64,000 nt of DNA from Gordonia sihwensis NBRC 108236 (lineage in GTDB: Bacteria > Actinomycetota > Actinomycetes > Mycobacteriales > Mycobacteriaceae): NCBI RefSeq assembly GCF_000333035.1, contig NZ_BANU01000007.1:35274-99273 (forward strand). Direction: 5' to 3'. This document shows positions 8,963-17,380 of this stretch, piece after piece. Position 1 is the stretch's first letter, and each line of letters starts with the position of its first letter. The notes below the pieces were generated by a model. The model searched no databases. It worked only from the letters and a program-made list of their open reading frames with translations, and was not told where the DNA came from. A program made the translations under genes and the position numbers.

Positions 8963-9387
8963 GCGCCGCCGGCGCCGAGGCGCTCGTCGTCAGCGGAAAA
9001 GCCACCCCTCGAGGACGATTCCCGCACGTGAAGACGGTCGGCGATCTGATCTTCGTCTCCGGCACCAGCTCGCGCCGTCCGGACAACACGTTCGTCGGCG
9101 TCGAGGTCGACGAGATGGGCACCGCCTCCCTCGACATCGAGGCGCAGACGCGAGCGGTGATCGAGAACATCCGCGACATCCTCGCCGAGGTCGGCGCCGG
9201 ACTCGACGACCTCTGTCAGGTCACGGCCTACCTCGTGTCGATGAACGATTTCGGCGCCTACAACCGCGTCTACGGCGAGTACTTCGACGAGAACGGTCCC
9301 ACGCGGACCACCGTCGCGGTGCACCAGCTCCCGCATCCGCACCTGCTCATCGAGATCCAGGCGATCGCACATCGCCGGCGGCCGTGA
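8959..9387 (+). CDS. 2-aminomuconate deaminase (RidA/YjgF family)
   Basis: A 142-residue RidA-fold protein. The stretches [40 protein letters not shown] and [20 protein letters not shown] resemble the aminomuconate deaminases (NbaF/AmnD) more than housekeeping RidA. The enzyme hydrolyses 2-aminomuconate to 4-oxalocrotonate and ammonia, linking the amino part of the pathway to the common meta-cleavage steps. Its ATG overlaps the decarboxylase stop (ATGA at 8959-8962), which suggests coupled translation and supports the pathway role. A generic enamine deaminase role cannot be excluded from sequence alone. Confidence 0.85.
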   Translation: MSAAGAEALVVSGKATPRGRFPHVKTVGDLIFVSGTSSRRPDNTFVGVEVDEMGTASLDIEAQTRAVIENIRDILAEVGAGLDDLCQVTAYLVSMNDFGAYNRVYGEYFDENGPTRTTVAVHQLPHPHLLIEIQAIAHRRRP

Positions 9388-9420
9388 CTCGGCCACCCAC
9401 TCACAACCCCAGGAGTTCCC

Positions 9421-9942
9421 ATGACGACCATTCCGCCCGTCATCGATTTCCAGCGCTGGATCGACGACAACCGCCATCTGCTCAAGCCGCCGGTGAACAA
9501 CCAGATGATGGCGCTCGGAGACGACTTCATCATTCAGGTGGTCGGCGGCCCCAACGAGCGCTACGACTACCACTACGAGCCGTACGAGGAGTGGTTCTAC
9601 CAGCTCCGCGGCGACATCCACGTCAACCTGATGACCGAGGACGGGCCGCGACGGGTCGATGTCCGGGAAGGGGAGACGTGGCTGATGCCTGCGAACATTC
9701 CGCATTCGCCGCAGCGGCCCGACCCCGATTCGATCGGTCTGGTGATCGAGCGGGTCCGCAAGGAGGGCACGCTGGAGAAGTTCCAGTGGTATTGCCTGGA
9801 ATGCCACACCAAGCTGCACGAGGTGGAGTTGCAGGTGCGCGACCTCGTCGAGGACATGCCTCCGGTCTTCGACTCCTTCGGTTCCGATGAGCAGGCCAGG
9901 ACCTGCCGTGAATGCGGCGCCCTCCATCCGGGGAAGGGCTGA
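9421..9942 (+). CDS. nbaC: 3-hydroxyanthranilate 3,4-dioxygenase
   Basis: A 173-residue cupin that opens the ring of 3-hydroxyanthranilate to 2-amino-3-carboxymuconate semialdehyde. Residue positions match those known for the Cupriavidus (Ralstonia) metallidurans enzyme: iron ligands His51, Glu57 and His95, and substrate-binding Arg47, Arg99 and Glu110. The rubredoxin-like metal site of the bacterial enzymes is present as C125-x2-C128 and C162-x2-C165. It is preceded by CAGGAG within a 33-base spacer after the deaminase. The next gene starts one base after its TGA. This is the key enzyme that fixes the identity of the cluster. The symbol follows the Pseudomonas fluorescens KU-7 nba genes. Confidence 0.96.
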   Translation: MTTIPPVIDFQRWIDDNRHLLKPPVNNQMMALGDDFIIQVVGGPNERYDYHYEPYEEWFYQLRGDIHVNLMTEDGPRRVDVREGETWLMPANIPHSPQRPDPDSIGLVIERVRKEGTLEKFQWYCLECHTKLHEVELQVRDLVEDMPPVFDSFGSDEQARTCRECGALHPGKG

Positions 9943-9943
9943 A

Positions 9944-10936
9944 GTGAGCGACATCATCGACGTCCACACCCACTATGTGCCGAAGGGATGGCCCGACCTG
10001 CGCGACGTCGCCGGTCCCGAAGCGCCGTGGCTGCGTGTGGAGTCCGAACGCGAGGCGATGATGATGACCGGCGACGTCGAGTTCCGCCGGATCCAGTCCG
10101 ACGCGTGGGATCCGGAGGTGCGCCTGCGCGATATGGACGCGGACGGGGTGGCGACCCAGGTGGTCTCGCCGACGCCGGTGTTCTTCAATTACGCGAGGAC
10201 CGGTGAACAGGCCGCGCGGATCTCCGCGGTGTTCAACGATCTCGCACTCGAGATCGTCGACGCGGCCGGCGAACGGATGATCCCGTTCTGTCAGGTGCCG
10301 CTGCAGGATCCCGATCTCGCATGCGAGGAACTCGACCGGTGCCTCGCCAACGGGCACCGCGGCGTCGAGATCGGCAACCACGTCGGCGATCGTGATCTGG
10401 ACGACGAAGGCGTCGTCACCTTTCTGCAGCACTGCGCCGACCGCGACGTCCCCGTCTTCGTTCACCCCTGGGACATGGCGGGATCGCCGCGACTGGACCG
10501 CTGGATGGCGCGATGGCTGGTGGGGATGCCCGCCGAGTCGCATCTGTCGATTCTGGCGATGATCCTCGGCGGCACCTTCGACCGAGTGGACGAGCGGCTC
10601 AAGATCGCCTTCGCGCACGGCGGCGGCTCGTTCGCCTTCTGGCTCGGTCGGATGGAGAACGCCTGGCATCGGCGCCACGATGTCATCGGCACCTCCGAAT
10701 ATCCACCGTCGCACTATCTCGGACGGTTCTACGTCGATTCGGTGGTCTTCGACGAACGCGCGTTGCGGCTGCTGGTCGACACGATCGGGCGCGACCGGGT
10801 GCTGGTGGGCAGCGACTACCCCTATCCGCTCGGAGAGCGGCCGGTCGGCGAAGTGGTGCGAAAGAGCGAATTCCTGGATTCGACCACCCGATCGCTGATC
10901 ACACACGGGAACGCCGAGCGCTTCCTGGGACTCTGA
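9944..10936 (+). CDS. nbaD: 2-amino-3-carboxymuconate-6-semialdehyde decarboxylase (ACMSD)
   Basis: A 330-residue amidohydrolase-superfamily decarboxylase. The metal ligands are visible: DVHTH (His8, His10) at the N-terminus, FVHPWDM in the middle, FAHGGGSFAF, and GSDYPYPLGE with the catalytic Asp near the C-terminus. It removes the carboxyl group from the ring-cleavage product, giving 2-aminomuconate semialdehyde and drawing flux away from spontaneous quinolinate formation. The start is GTG 9944, with GAAGGG five bases upstream, one base after the dioxygenase stop; an upstream in-frame start would overlap the dioxygenase and has no ribosome binding site. About 200 bases separate it from the transporter gene. 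Confidence 0.93.
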   Translation: MSDIIDVHTHYVPKGWPDLRDVAGPEAPWLRVESEREAMMMTGDVEFRRIQSDAWDPEVRLRDMDADGVATQVVSPTPVFFNYARTGEQAARISAVFNDLALEIVDAAGERMIPFCQVPLQDPDLACEELDRCLANGHRGVEIGNHVGDRDLDDEGVVTFLQHCADRDVPVFVHPWDMAGSPRLDRWMARWLVGMPAESHLSILAMILGGTFDRVDERLKIAFAHGGGSFAFWLGRMENAWHRRHDVIGTSEYPPSHYLGRFYVDSVVFDERALRLLVDTIGRDRVLVGSDYPYPLGERPVGEVVRKSEFLDSTTRSLITHGNAERFLGL

Positions 10937-11004
10937 GTCTCCCCGCACCGGAGCCGGGCGGTGTCCGGCCGCCGGGTGGTGCGCCGACGGCCCGCTCCAT
11001 CCCT

Positions 11005-11020
11005 ATGCCCGCCGGGGCAT
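11005..11020. other. Small hairpin in the 201-base gap between ACMSD and transporter genes
   Basis: ATGCCC-GCCG-GGGCAT is a 6-bp stem with a tetraloop. It could weaken read-through between the catabolic genes and the transporter. Nothing else recognisable is in 10937-11137 apart from the transporter ribosome binding site. Confidence 0.25.
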
Positions 11021-11137
11021 CGGTACCGCGGCGAAAGGCATTTCTCACGCGCCGCCGTATGCCGTCTTCTGAATGTGACCCCGATTACTCAGCGTTCGTC
11101 GGCGTCGCCACCTCACCCCCATGAAAGGCCGATATCG

Positions 11138-12472
11138 ATGTTCACCAGATCCTCCGACAAGGCGCTGAGCGATCAGCAGGCGCGACGCCGGGTCGCCTCG
11201 GCGATGCTCGTCGGCACCACTCTCGAGTGGTACGACTTCTTCCTCTACGGCACAGCCGCCGCATTGATCTTCAACAAACAGTTCTTCCCGTCGTTGAGTC
11301 CCGCCGCAGGCACGCTCGCGGCCTTCAGCACGTTCGCCGTCGGCTTCGTCGCGCGTCCGCTCGGTGGCCTCGTCTTCGGTCACTTCGGCGACCGGGTCGG
11401 ACGGCGGAACACGCTCATCGTCTCGCTCCTGATGATGGGTGCGGCCTCGACGCTGATCGGCGTGGTGCCCAACTACGGGTCCATCGGAGTGTGGGCGCCG
11501 GTCCTGCTGGTGCTGCTTCGCGTGGTCCAGGGGCTCGGTCTCGGCGGCGAGGGTGCCGGCGCCACGCTGATGTCGATGGAGCACGCGCCCGCAGGCAAGC
11601 GGAACCTCTACGCGGGTTTCCCGCAGATGGGCACTCCCGCCGGACTGGTCCTGGCGAACGTCGTCTTCCTGACCACCAATGCGGTGATGCCGTCCGGAGC
11701 CTTCGACGCGTGGGGCTGGCGGATCCCGTTCCTGCTCAGCGCGGTGCTTGTGGTGATCGGTCTGGTGATCCGCCTGCACGTCGAGGAGTCGCCCTCGTTC
11801 AGCCGGGTCGTCAGTCACCGGGCCGTCGAGCGGTTCCCGCTGCGAGAGGCGATGCGCGTGGGTGTCGGGCGGATGGCACTGACGCTCGGCGTGATGATCG
11901 CGAACTCGGCGGTGGCCTACGTGTTCATGGTCTTCACCCTCTCGTACGGCACCGAGCACCTCGATTACAGCCGTTCCTTCCTCATCGTCTGCGTCTCGGT
12001 CGCGGCCGTGATCTGGTTCGCGACCATCCCGTTCTGGACTCGGATCGCCGACCGCAGCGGCCGGCGCTCCATGTTCGTCGGAGGGTCGGTCGCGCTGCTG
12101 ATCTGGTGTCTGGTCTTCCTGCCGATGCTCGGCACGGGCAGTGCGGTGATCACCGCCGCGGCGTTCCTCGGGATGGGCGTCATCGTGCCGATCACGCACA
12201 GCGTCCAGGGCGCGATCATCGCCGACACCTTCCCGGCCGCCGTCCGCTACTCGGGAACTTCGCTGATCCTGCAGGTCGGCGCGATTCTGGGCGGGGGACT
12301 GGCACCGATCATCTCTTCGGCGCTGGTCGGGGAGTCCGGTGGCGCCGCCGGCGTCACCGCGTATCTCGCCGTTGTCTGCCTGCTCAGCCTGGTGTGCGCG
12401 GTGGTTCTGTTCGCTCGGGTGCCGGAGCCGGAACCCGCTGCGGCGGCCGCCGCCGAAGGTGCGACCGTGTGA
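11138..12472 (+). CDS. MFS transporter, metabolite:H+ symporter (MHS) family
   Basis: A 444-residue major facilitator with 12 predicted membrane segments. The MHS marks are present: GTTLEWYDFFLYGTAAALIF in helix 1, GHFGDRVGRRNTL in the loop between helices 2 and 3, and RVVQGLGLGGEGAGA in helix 4. Members import dicarboxylates, shikimate, betaine and aromatic acids with protons. Here it sits between the two halves of the 3-hydroxyanthranilate pathway, so import of kynurenine, 3-hydroxyanthranilate or a related acid is likely but not shown. Start ATG 11138 has GAAAGG nine bases upstream. It ends at the bidirectional terminator shared with iclR. Confidence 0.87.
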   Translation: MFTRSSDKALSDQQARRRVASAMLVGTTLEWYDFFLYGTAAALIFNKQFFPSLSPAAGTLAAFSTFAVGFVARPLGGLVFGHFGDRVGRRNTLIVSLLMMGAASTLIGVVPNYGSIGVWAPVLLVLLRVVQGLGLGGEGAGATLMSMEHAPAGKRNLYAGFPQMGTPAGLVLANVVFLTTNAVMPSGAFDAWGWRIPFLLSAVLVVIGLVIRLHVEESPSFSRVVSHRAVERFPLREAMRVGVGRMALTLGVMIANSAVAYVFMVFTLSYGTEHLDYSRSFLIVCVSVAAVIWFATIPFWTRIADRSGRRSMFVGGSVALLIWCLVFLPMLGTGSAVITAAAFLGMGVIVPITHSVQGAIIADTFPAAVRYSGTSLILQVGAILGGGLAPIISSALVGESGGAAGVTAYLAVVCLLSLVCAVVLFARVPEPEPAAAAAAEGATV

Positions 12473-12491
12473 CGACTCGCGACACTCCGGC

Positions 12492-12534
12492 GACGAGGCG
12501 GGGCGGCCGATTCGATCGGCCGCCCCGCCTCGTC
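12492..12534. terminator. Bidirectional terminator between transporter and iclR genes
   Basis: A 19-bp perfect inverted repeat (gacgaggcggggcggccga / its complement at 12516-12534) with a 5-base loop, sitting between convergent genes. Its right arm overlaps the TGA of the iclR gene (12535-12533). Confidence 0.9.
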
Positions 12535-13339
12535 AACGCAGCGTGCGTCGACGGTCGAGGGTGGACGCGATCCCGGTCGCTGCGGCGCGGACCGCGTCGG
12601 TGTGCGCCTCGGGCCGGTACCGCGTGAGCGGGCCGGTCACGCTGACCGCGGCCACCACGGTGTTGTTCGCGACGTCCAGGATCGGCGCCGCAACGCACGC
12701 AATTCCGGGAGCCGACTCCTCGTACTCGAAGGCCGCTCCGGATTCGCGGATGGCATCGAGTTGGCGCGCCAGGATGCCCGGCGCGACGATCGTTCGCGGG
12801 GTGCGGCGGGGGAGCGGTCCGGCGAGGACGCTCTGCTGCAGAGCGGGATCCGAGTGCGCCAAGAGTGCCTTGCCGATCCCCGTGCAGTGCAACGGCATCC
12901 GGCCGCCTGTGCGCGAGGGCGCGCTGGCCTGACGGTGACCGCCGATCTTCGCCACGTAGACCACCTCGTGGCCGTCGAGGACACCCAGGTGCACGGTCTC
13001 CCGGGTTCGCCCGTAGAGGTCCTGGAGGAAGGGCATCGCGATCTCCAGCAGACTGCGTTCCACCGACGCGAGCATCCCGAGTTCGAATAGGCCGCCGGAC
13101 AGTCGGTACCCGTCGTCGGTTCGGTCGAGGAGCCGGACCCCGACGAGTTCACCGGCCAGCCGATGCACCGTCGCCTTGTGCAGACCGGTGCGGCGCACCA
13201 GTTCGGCGAGGCTCAGTTCGTTGTCGTCGACAGTGAAGGCCCGGAGGATGGTCACCACTTTGCCGACGACGGTGGCGCGGTCCACGGCGTGCTCGCCGTC
13301 GCCCGGATCCGACGGTTTCGAGGGCGTCGTTCTGGCCAT
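12533..13339 (-). CDS. IclR-family transcriptional regulator
   Basis: A 268-residue IclR protein. The N-terminal winged helix is at about residues 20-85 (LAELVRRTGLHKATVHRLAG), followed by an effector domain with GIGKALLAH and the conserved PILDVANNTVVAAVSVTGP. It is divergent from the hydratase-acetaldehyde dehydrogenase-aldolase operon and convergent with the transporter. A perfect palindrome of the kind bound by IclR proteins lies 21 bases upstream of its start. IclR proteins commonly control aromatic catabolism (PcaR, PobR, MhpR), so pathway-specific control is a reasonable inference. The longer open frame upstream has no start codon with a ribosome binding site. Confidence 0.9.
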   Translation of the reverse strand: MARTTPSKPSDPGDGEHAVDRATVVGKVVTILRAFTVDDNELSLAELVRRTGLHKATVHRLAGELVGVRLLDRTDDGYRLSGGLFELGMLASVERSLLEIAMPFLQDLYGRTRETVHLGVLDGHEVVYVAKIGGHRQASAPSRTGGRMPLHCTGIGKALLAHSDPALQQSVLAGPLPRRTPRTIVAPGILARQLDAIRESGAAFEYEESAPGIACVAAPILDVANNTVVAAVSVTGPLTRYRPEAHTDAVRAAATGIASTLDRRRTLR

Positions 13340-13360
13340 GCGGACGACACTACCGCCTCC

Positions 13361-13377
13361 GTCTCGCTCAGCGAGAC
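13361..13377. promoter_or_regulatory. Candidate IclR operator
   Basis: GTCTCGCTcAGCGAGAC is a perfect 8-1-8 palindrome in the 72-base gap between iclR and the divergent hydratase gene. Length and symmetry fit an IclR-family operator. It is placed to control both promoters. Confidence 0.65.
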
Positions 13378-13411
13378 GACGCTCTTCTCTTCGGGCGGCG
13401 CAGCGGTGAGC

Positions 13412-14251
13412 ATGGTCACCATGACCGAGACCACCGAACGCGAACCGGCGCAGAATCCGGTCGCCGAAGACCAGGCCGCGCAGCGGCTGCTCACCGCCCT
13501 CCAGACCAGACAGGCGTGCACTCCGGTGCGCGACCTGATCGGACCCACGGATCTGGCCGCGGCCTACCGCGTCCAGGAACGGCTGACCGCGGGCCGGGTG
13601 TCCGGCGGCGCGACGATCGTCGGCCGCAAGATCGGCCTCACCTCTGCGGCCGTTCAAGACCAGATGGGCGTCGACCAGCCCGACTTCGGCGTCCTCTTCG
13701 ACGACATGGCGTACGGCGACGGCGAGGTGGTTCCGATCGACCGGCTGCTGCAGCCCAAGGCCGAGGCGGAGGTCGCCTTCGTCTTGAAGAAGGATCTCGC
13801 CGACGGTCCGCTCGACATCGAACAGATCCGCGATGCGATCGACTACGGCGTCGCCGCACTGGAGGTCTGCGACAGCCGCATCGACGGCTGGGACATCGCA
13901 TTCGCCGACACGGTCGCCGACAACGCCTCCTCGGGGGTCTACGTCCTCGGCACCGACCGCAGGACGCTCGACGAGTTCCGTCCCGTCGACGTCGGCATGT
14001 CGATGCTCATCAACGGCGAGGAGGTCTCGACCGGTGAGGGCGCGGCCTGCCTCGGAGACCCGCTCAACGCCGTCGCCTGGTTGGCCCGGGCCGCCCGCGA
14101 CTTCGGCGAACCCCTGCGCGCGGGTCAGGTGATCCTGTCCGGAGCGCTCGGCCCCATGCGCCCGATTCAACCCGGAGACGAGGTGACCGTCGTGATCGAC
14201 GGCCTCGGATCGGTGAAAGCCCGTTTCAGTGAAGGGAACTCCCATGAGTAA
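13412..14251 (+). CDS. 2-oxopent-4-enoate hydratase
   Basis: A 279-residue paralogue of the decarboxylase at 8150. The motif [20 protein letters not shown], then [10 protein letters not shown] and [16 protein letters not shown], is the hydratase pattern (XylJ/MhpD/NbaH). It adds water to 2-oxopent-4-enoate to give 4-hydroxy-2-oxovalerate. The start is uncertain: ATG 13412 is used here, while ATG 13421 (three codons later) has GGTGAG 10 bases upstream. It is the first gene of a three-gene operon; its last eight bases overlap the next gene. Confidence 0.87.
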   Translation: MVTMTETTEREPAQNPVAEDQAAQRLLTALQTRQACTPVRDLIGPTDLAAAYRVQERLTAGRVSGGATIVGRKIGLTSAAVQDQMGVDQPDFGVLFDDMAYGDGEVVPIDRLLQPKAEAEVAFVLKKDLADGPLDIEQIRDAIDYGVAALEVCDSRIDGWDIAFADTVADNASSGVYVLGTDRRTLDEFRPVDVGMSMLINGEEVSTGEGAACLGDPLNAVAWLARAARDFGEPLRAGQVILSGALGPMRPIQPGDEVTVVIDGLGSVKARFSEGNSHE

Positions 14252-15209
14252 GACGTCAGGCGGCAAGACGAAGGTCGCCATCATCGGCTCCGGCAACATC
14301 GGGACCGATCTGATGATCAAGGTGCTGCGGACCGCCAAGCACCTCGAGATGGGTGCGATGGTCGGCATCGATCCCGACTCCGACGGCCTGGCCCGCGCCC
14401 AGCGCCTCGGCGTGCCCACCACGCACGAAGGCGTCGAGGGTCTCGTCGCGATGCCGAACTTCGACGAGATCGAGATCGTCTTCGACGCCACCTCGGCCAA
14501 AGCCCACGAGCACAATGCGTCGATCCTGCAGCCGCTGGGCAAGCGGTTGATCGACCTGACGCCGGCGGCCATCGGACCGTACGTGGTGCCGGCGGTGAAC
14601 ATCGGCGACCATCTCGATGCGCAGAACGTCAACATGGTGACCTGCGGCGGGCAGGCGACCATCCCGATCGTCGCCGCGGTGTCCCGCGTGGCGCCGGTCG
14701 CCTACGCCGAGATCGTCGCGTCCATCGCGTCCAAGTCGGCCGGACCCGGCACCCGCGCCAACATCGACGAGTTCACCGAGACCACGTCGGCGGCCATCGA
14801 GCAGGTCGGCGGGGCCCGCAACGGCAAGGCCATCATCATCCTGAACCCGGCCGAGCCGCCGCTGATCATGCGCGACACCGTGTATGCGCTGGTCGATGCG
14901 CCGGACCTGGACACTCAGGAGCGGATCCGCAATTCGGTCGAGAAGATGGTCGCGGACGTCTCCGCATACGTCCCGGGGTACCGACTGAAGCAGAAGGTAC
15001 AGATCAACCCGATCGCCGAGGGGTCGCCGGTTCAGACGCTGATGACCCAGGAGCCGGAGTCGGCTCCCACCCACCAGGTGTCGGTCTTCCTCGAAGTCGA
15101 GGGTGCCGCGCACTATCTGCCGGCCTATGCCGGGAACCTCGACATCATGACGTCCGCGGGCCTGCAGTACGCGGAGCGGATCGCAGCGCTGAAGGAGTCC
15201 AACGCATGA
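14244..15209 (+). CDS. Acetaldehyde dehydrogenase, acylating
   Basis: A 321-residue enzyme that oxidises acetaldehyde to acetyl-CoA with NAD and CoA. The Rossmann motif [17 protein letters not shown] is at residues 13-29, and the catalytic Cys134 is in [11 protein letters not shown]. It works as a channelled complex with the aldolase encoded immediately downstream (MhpF/DmpF/NbaJ type). ATG 14244 has AAGGGAA six to seven bases upstream; the gene overlaps the hydratase by eight bases and the aldolase by four (ATGA), indicating one operon. An upstream in-frame GTG (14229) lies before the ribosome binding site and is rejected. Confidence 0.94.
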   Translation: MSKTSGGKTKVAIIGSGNIGTDLMIKVLRTAKHLEMGAMVGIDPDSDGLARAQRLGVPTTHEGVEGLVAMPNFDEIEIVFDATSAKAHEHNASILQPLGKRLIDLTPAAIGPYVVPAVNIGDHLDAQNVNMVTCGGQATIPIVAAVSRVAPVAYAEIVASIASKSAGPGTRANIDEFTETTSAAIEQVGGARNGKAIIILNPAEPPLIMRDTVYALVDAPDLDTQERIRNSVEKMVADVSAYVPGYRLKQKVQINPIAEGSPVQTLMTQEPESAPTHQVSVFLEVEGAAHYLPAYAGNLDIMTSAGLQYAERIAALKESNA

Positions 15210-16231
15210 GCACCCCCATCTTCGTCCAGGACGTCACGCTGCGTGACGGCATGCATGCCATCCGCCATCAGATCAGCACCGACGACGTCAAGCGCATCGT
15301 CTCTGCGCTCGACGAGGCCGGCGTCGACGCCATCGAGGTTGCGCACGGCGACGGTCTGGCGGGCGGCTCGGTGAACTACGGGCCCGGTTCCAACACCGAC
15401 TGGGAGTGGATCGAGGCCGCGGCGAGTGTTCTGAAGAACGCACGGCTCACCACTCTGCTGCTGCCGGGCGTGGGCACTGTCGAGGAACTGAAGCACGCAT
15501 GGGATCTCGGCGTCCGGTCGGTCCGCATCGCGACGCACTGCACCGAGGCCGACGTCTCCGCACAGCACATCGCCGCGGCGCGGGAGATCGGCATGGACGT
15601 CTCGGGCTTCCTGATGCTCTCGCACATGTCGACCCCCGAGAAGCTGGCGGAGCAGGCCAAGCTGATGGAGAGCTACGGCGCGCACTGCGTGTACATCACC
15701 GATTCGGGCGGACGCCTGACGATGAACGACGTGGTCGCGCGAGTGAAGGCCTACCGGGCCGTGCTGAATCCGGAGACCGAGATCGGCATCCACGCTCACG
15801 AGAACCTCTCGCTGTCGGTCGCCAACTCGGTGGTCGCGGTCGAGAACGGCGTCTACCGCGTCGACGCCTCGCTGGCCGGCCACGGTGCCGGAGCGGGCAA
15901 CTGCCCGATCGAGCCCTTCGTCGCCGTCGCGAATCTGTCGGGCTTCGAGCACCGCTGCGACCTGAACAAGCTGGAGGACGCGGCCGACGACATCGTCCGG
16001 CCACTGCAGGACCGCCCGGTCCGCGTCGACCGCGAGACGCTCACGCTCGGATACGCCGGCGTGTACTCGTCGTTCCTGCGTCACGCCGAGGCCGCGGCCA
16101 AACGGTACGACCTCGACGTGCGCGACATCCTCACCGTGTGCGGTGAACGGCGTCTGGTCGGTGGCCAGGAGGACATGATCGTCGACATCGCCCTCACTCT
16201 GGTGGCGGAGCGCGACGGCGAGGTCGCCTAG
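15206..16231 (+). CDS. 4-hydroxy-2-oxovalerate aldolase
   Basis: A 341-residue metal-dependent aldolase of the DmpG/MhpE/NbaI type that splits 4-hydroxy-2-oxovalerate into pyruvate and acetaldehyde. [15 protein letters not shown] holds the conserved Arg-Asp pair, and [15 protein letters not shown] the two metal-binding His residues. The C-terminal communication domain that docks the acetaldehyde dehydrogenase follows (LLGYAG-like segment [17 protein letters not shown]). Its ATG overlaps the stop of the dehydrogenase gene (ATGA). The operon ends here with a 15-bp terminator. Confidence 0.95.
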   Translation: MSTPIFVQDVTLRDGMHAIRHQISTDDVKRIVSALDEAGVDAIEVAHGDGLAGGSVNYGPGSNTDWEWIEAAASVLKNARLTTLLLPGVGTVEELKHAWDLGVRSVRIATHCTEADVSAQHIAAAREIGMDVSGFLMLSHMSTPEKLAEQAKLMESYGAHCVYITDSGGRLTMNDVVARVKAYRAVLNPETEIGIHAHENLSLSVANSVVAVENGVYRVDASLAGHGAGAGNCPIEPFVAVANLSGFEHRCDLNKLEDAADDIVRPLQDRPVRVDRETLTLGYAGVYSSFLRHAEAAAKRYDLDVRDILTVCGERRLVGGQEDMIVDIALTLVAERDGEVA

Positions 16232-16245
16232 CATCTCGCTCAATT

Positions 16246-16286
16246 CGACGAAGCCCGCGCGGTCACCGACTGCGCGGGCTTCGTCG
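16246..16286 (+). terminator. Terminator after the aldolase gene
   Basis: A 15-bp perfect inverted repeat (cgacgaagcccgcgc / gcgcgggcttcgtcg) with an 11-base loop, 14 bases after the aldolase stop and 84 bases before the convergent coaE stop. It marks the right edge of the accessory catabolic region. Confidence 0.85.
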
Positions 16287-16370
16287 TGCCGAGCGGATAC
16301 CGGACCCTGTCTGGCGTCGTCGGCGCTGATTCGACGGGCGACCGGAGTCTGACGCCCGCCACGCGAACCG

Positions 16371-17318
16371 CTACGCCGACGGCGCTACCGGACGCACGTG
16401 CACGCGGACCGGACGCGCCGGATCGGCGCTGGCGTGCAGGCGTTCGTCCTCGGACGACGACAGCCGCGGGAACCCGCCGTCGGCGAGTGCGTCCGCGAGC
16501 GAATCCGCGGAGCCGAGGTCGGCGACCGCCACCCGGATATCGATCACCGGTGGCGCCGACTGCCCGACGACGGCGGTCGGGCCGACGTGCTCGACCGCCG
16601 TCGCTCCGGCCCCGACCAGCGCCCATACGCGGTTCACGACGCGGCGTCCCAATACGGCCCACCAAGGGTCGTACTCCTGTGGCCGTGTCGGCAGCTCGGC
16701 ACAGACGCGGCCGGCAACGTTGTCGCGCAACGGAATCAATCGCTCGTTCCAGACGCGCAGAGCCTGAGCCGCGAGCTCGTCCGGGGTCCCCGAGTTGTCG
16801 AGCCAGATGTCGGCGACGTCTCGACGCTGGTCGTCCGTCGCCTGCGCCGCGATTCGGGACCGCGCGTCTTCGGGATCCATGCCGCGCAGATTCACCAGGC
16901 GGTCCAGCCGGACGTCCGCATCCGCGTGCACCACGGCGACCACGTGATAGAACGGCGCCATGTTCCCTTCGACGAGGAGCGGGACGTCGTGAAGGATGAT
17001 CGCGTCGGCGGGCGCCGCGTCGGTGAGCTCCTGGGTCCGCGCGCCGATCAATGGATGCGTGATCGAGTTCAGGAGCTTGCGACTGTCGTCGTCGACGAAT
17101 GCACGCGCCGCGAGGGCCGGACGGTCGAGAGCGCCGTCGGCGTCGAGGATCTCCGGTCCGAAGGCGTCGACGAGCTGAGCCAGACCCGGCGTGCCCGGCT
17201 CCACCACCTCGCGGGCGATGCGGTCGGCGTCGACGTGATACGCGCCGTGTTCGATGAAGGTCTTGGCAACCGTCGATTTGCCGGCGCCGATGCCGCCGGT
17301 GAGTCCCACTCTGATCAC
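16371..17318 (-). CDS. coaE: Dephospho-CoA kinase with a shortened C-terminal GrpB/UPF0157-like domain
   Basis: A 315-residue protein. The first 200 residues are a complete CoaE: P-loop VGLTGGIGAGKSTVAKTF, the dephospho-CoA-binding DADRIAREVVEPG, and LLVEGNMAPFYH in the lid/CoA region. It catalyses the last step of CoA synthesis. Mycobacterial CoaE carries a UPF0157 domain after the kinase and is about 400 residues long. Here that domain begins (EYDPWWAVLGRR, VEHVGPTAVVG, PVIDIRVAV) but ends about 115 residues in at VRVHVRPVAPSA, so its second half is missing. Start GTG 17318 is chosen because the peptide VIRVGLTGG aligns with the usual CoaE N-terminus. Confidence 0.92.
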   Translation of the reverse strand: MIRVGLTGGIGAGKSTVAKTFIEHGAYHVDADRIAREVVEPGTPGLAQLVDAFGPEILDADGALDRPALAARAFVDDDSRKLLNSITHPLIGARTQELTDAAPADAIILHDVPLLVEGNMAPFYHVVAVVHADADVRLDRLVNLRGMDPEDARSRIAAQATDDQRRDVADIWLDNSGTPDELAAQALRVWNERLIPLRDNVAGRVCAELPTRPQEYDPWWAVLGRRVVNRVWALVGAGATAVEHVGPTAVVGQSAPPVIDIRVAVADLGSADSLADALADGGFPRLSSSEDERLHASADPARPVRVHVRPVAPSA

Positions 17319-17380
17319 GAGTCCCAGTGTGTCAGACCATCGGTCACCGCAACGTACGGCGTGATGGTTGAATCGGCGAT

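Noticed and set aside
13163..13411. Extended hydratase frame overlapping iclR
   Set aside because: It would cover the iclR start and the palindromic operator; the hydratase fold begins after 13412.
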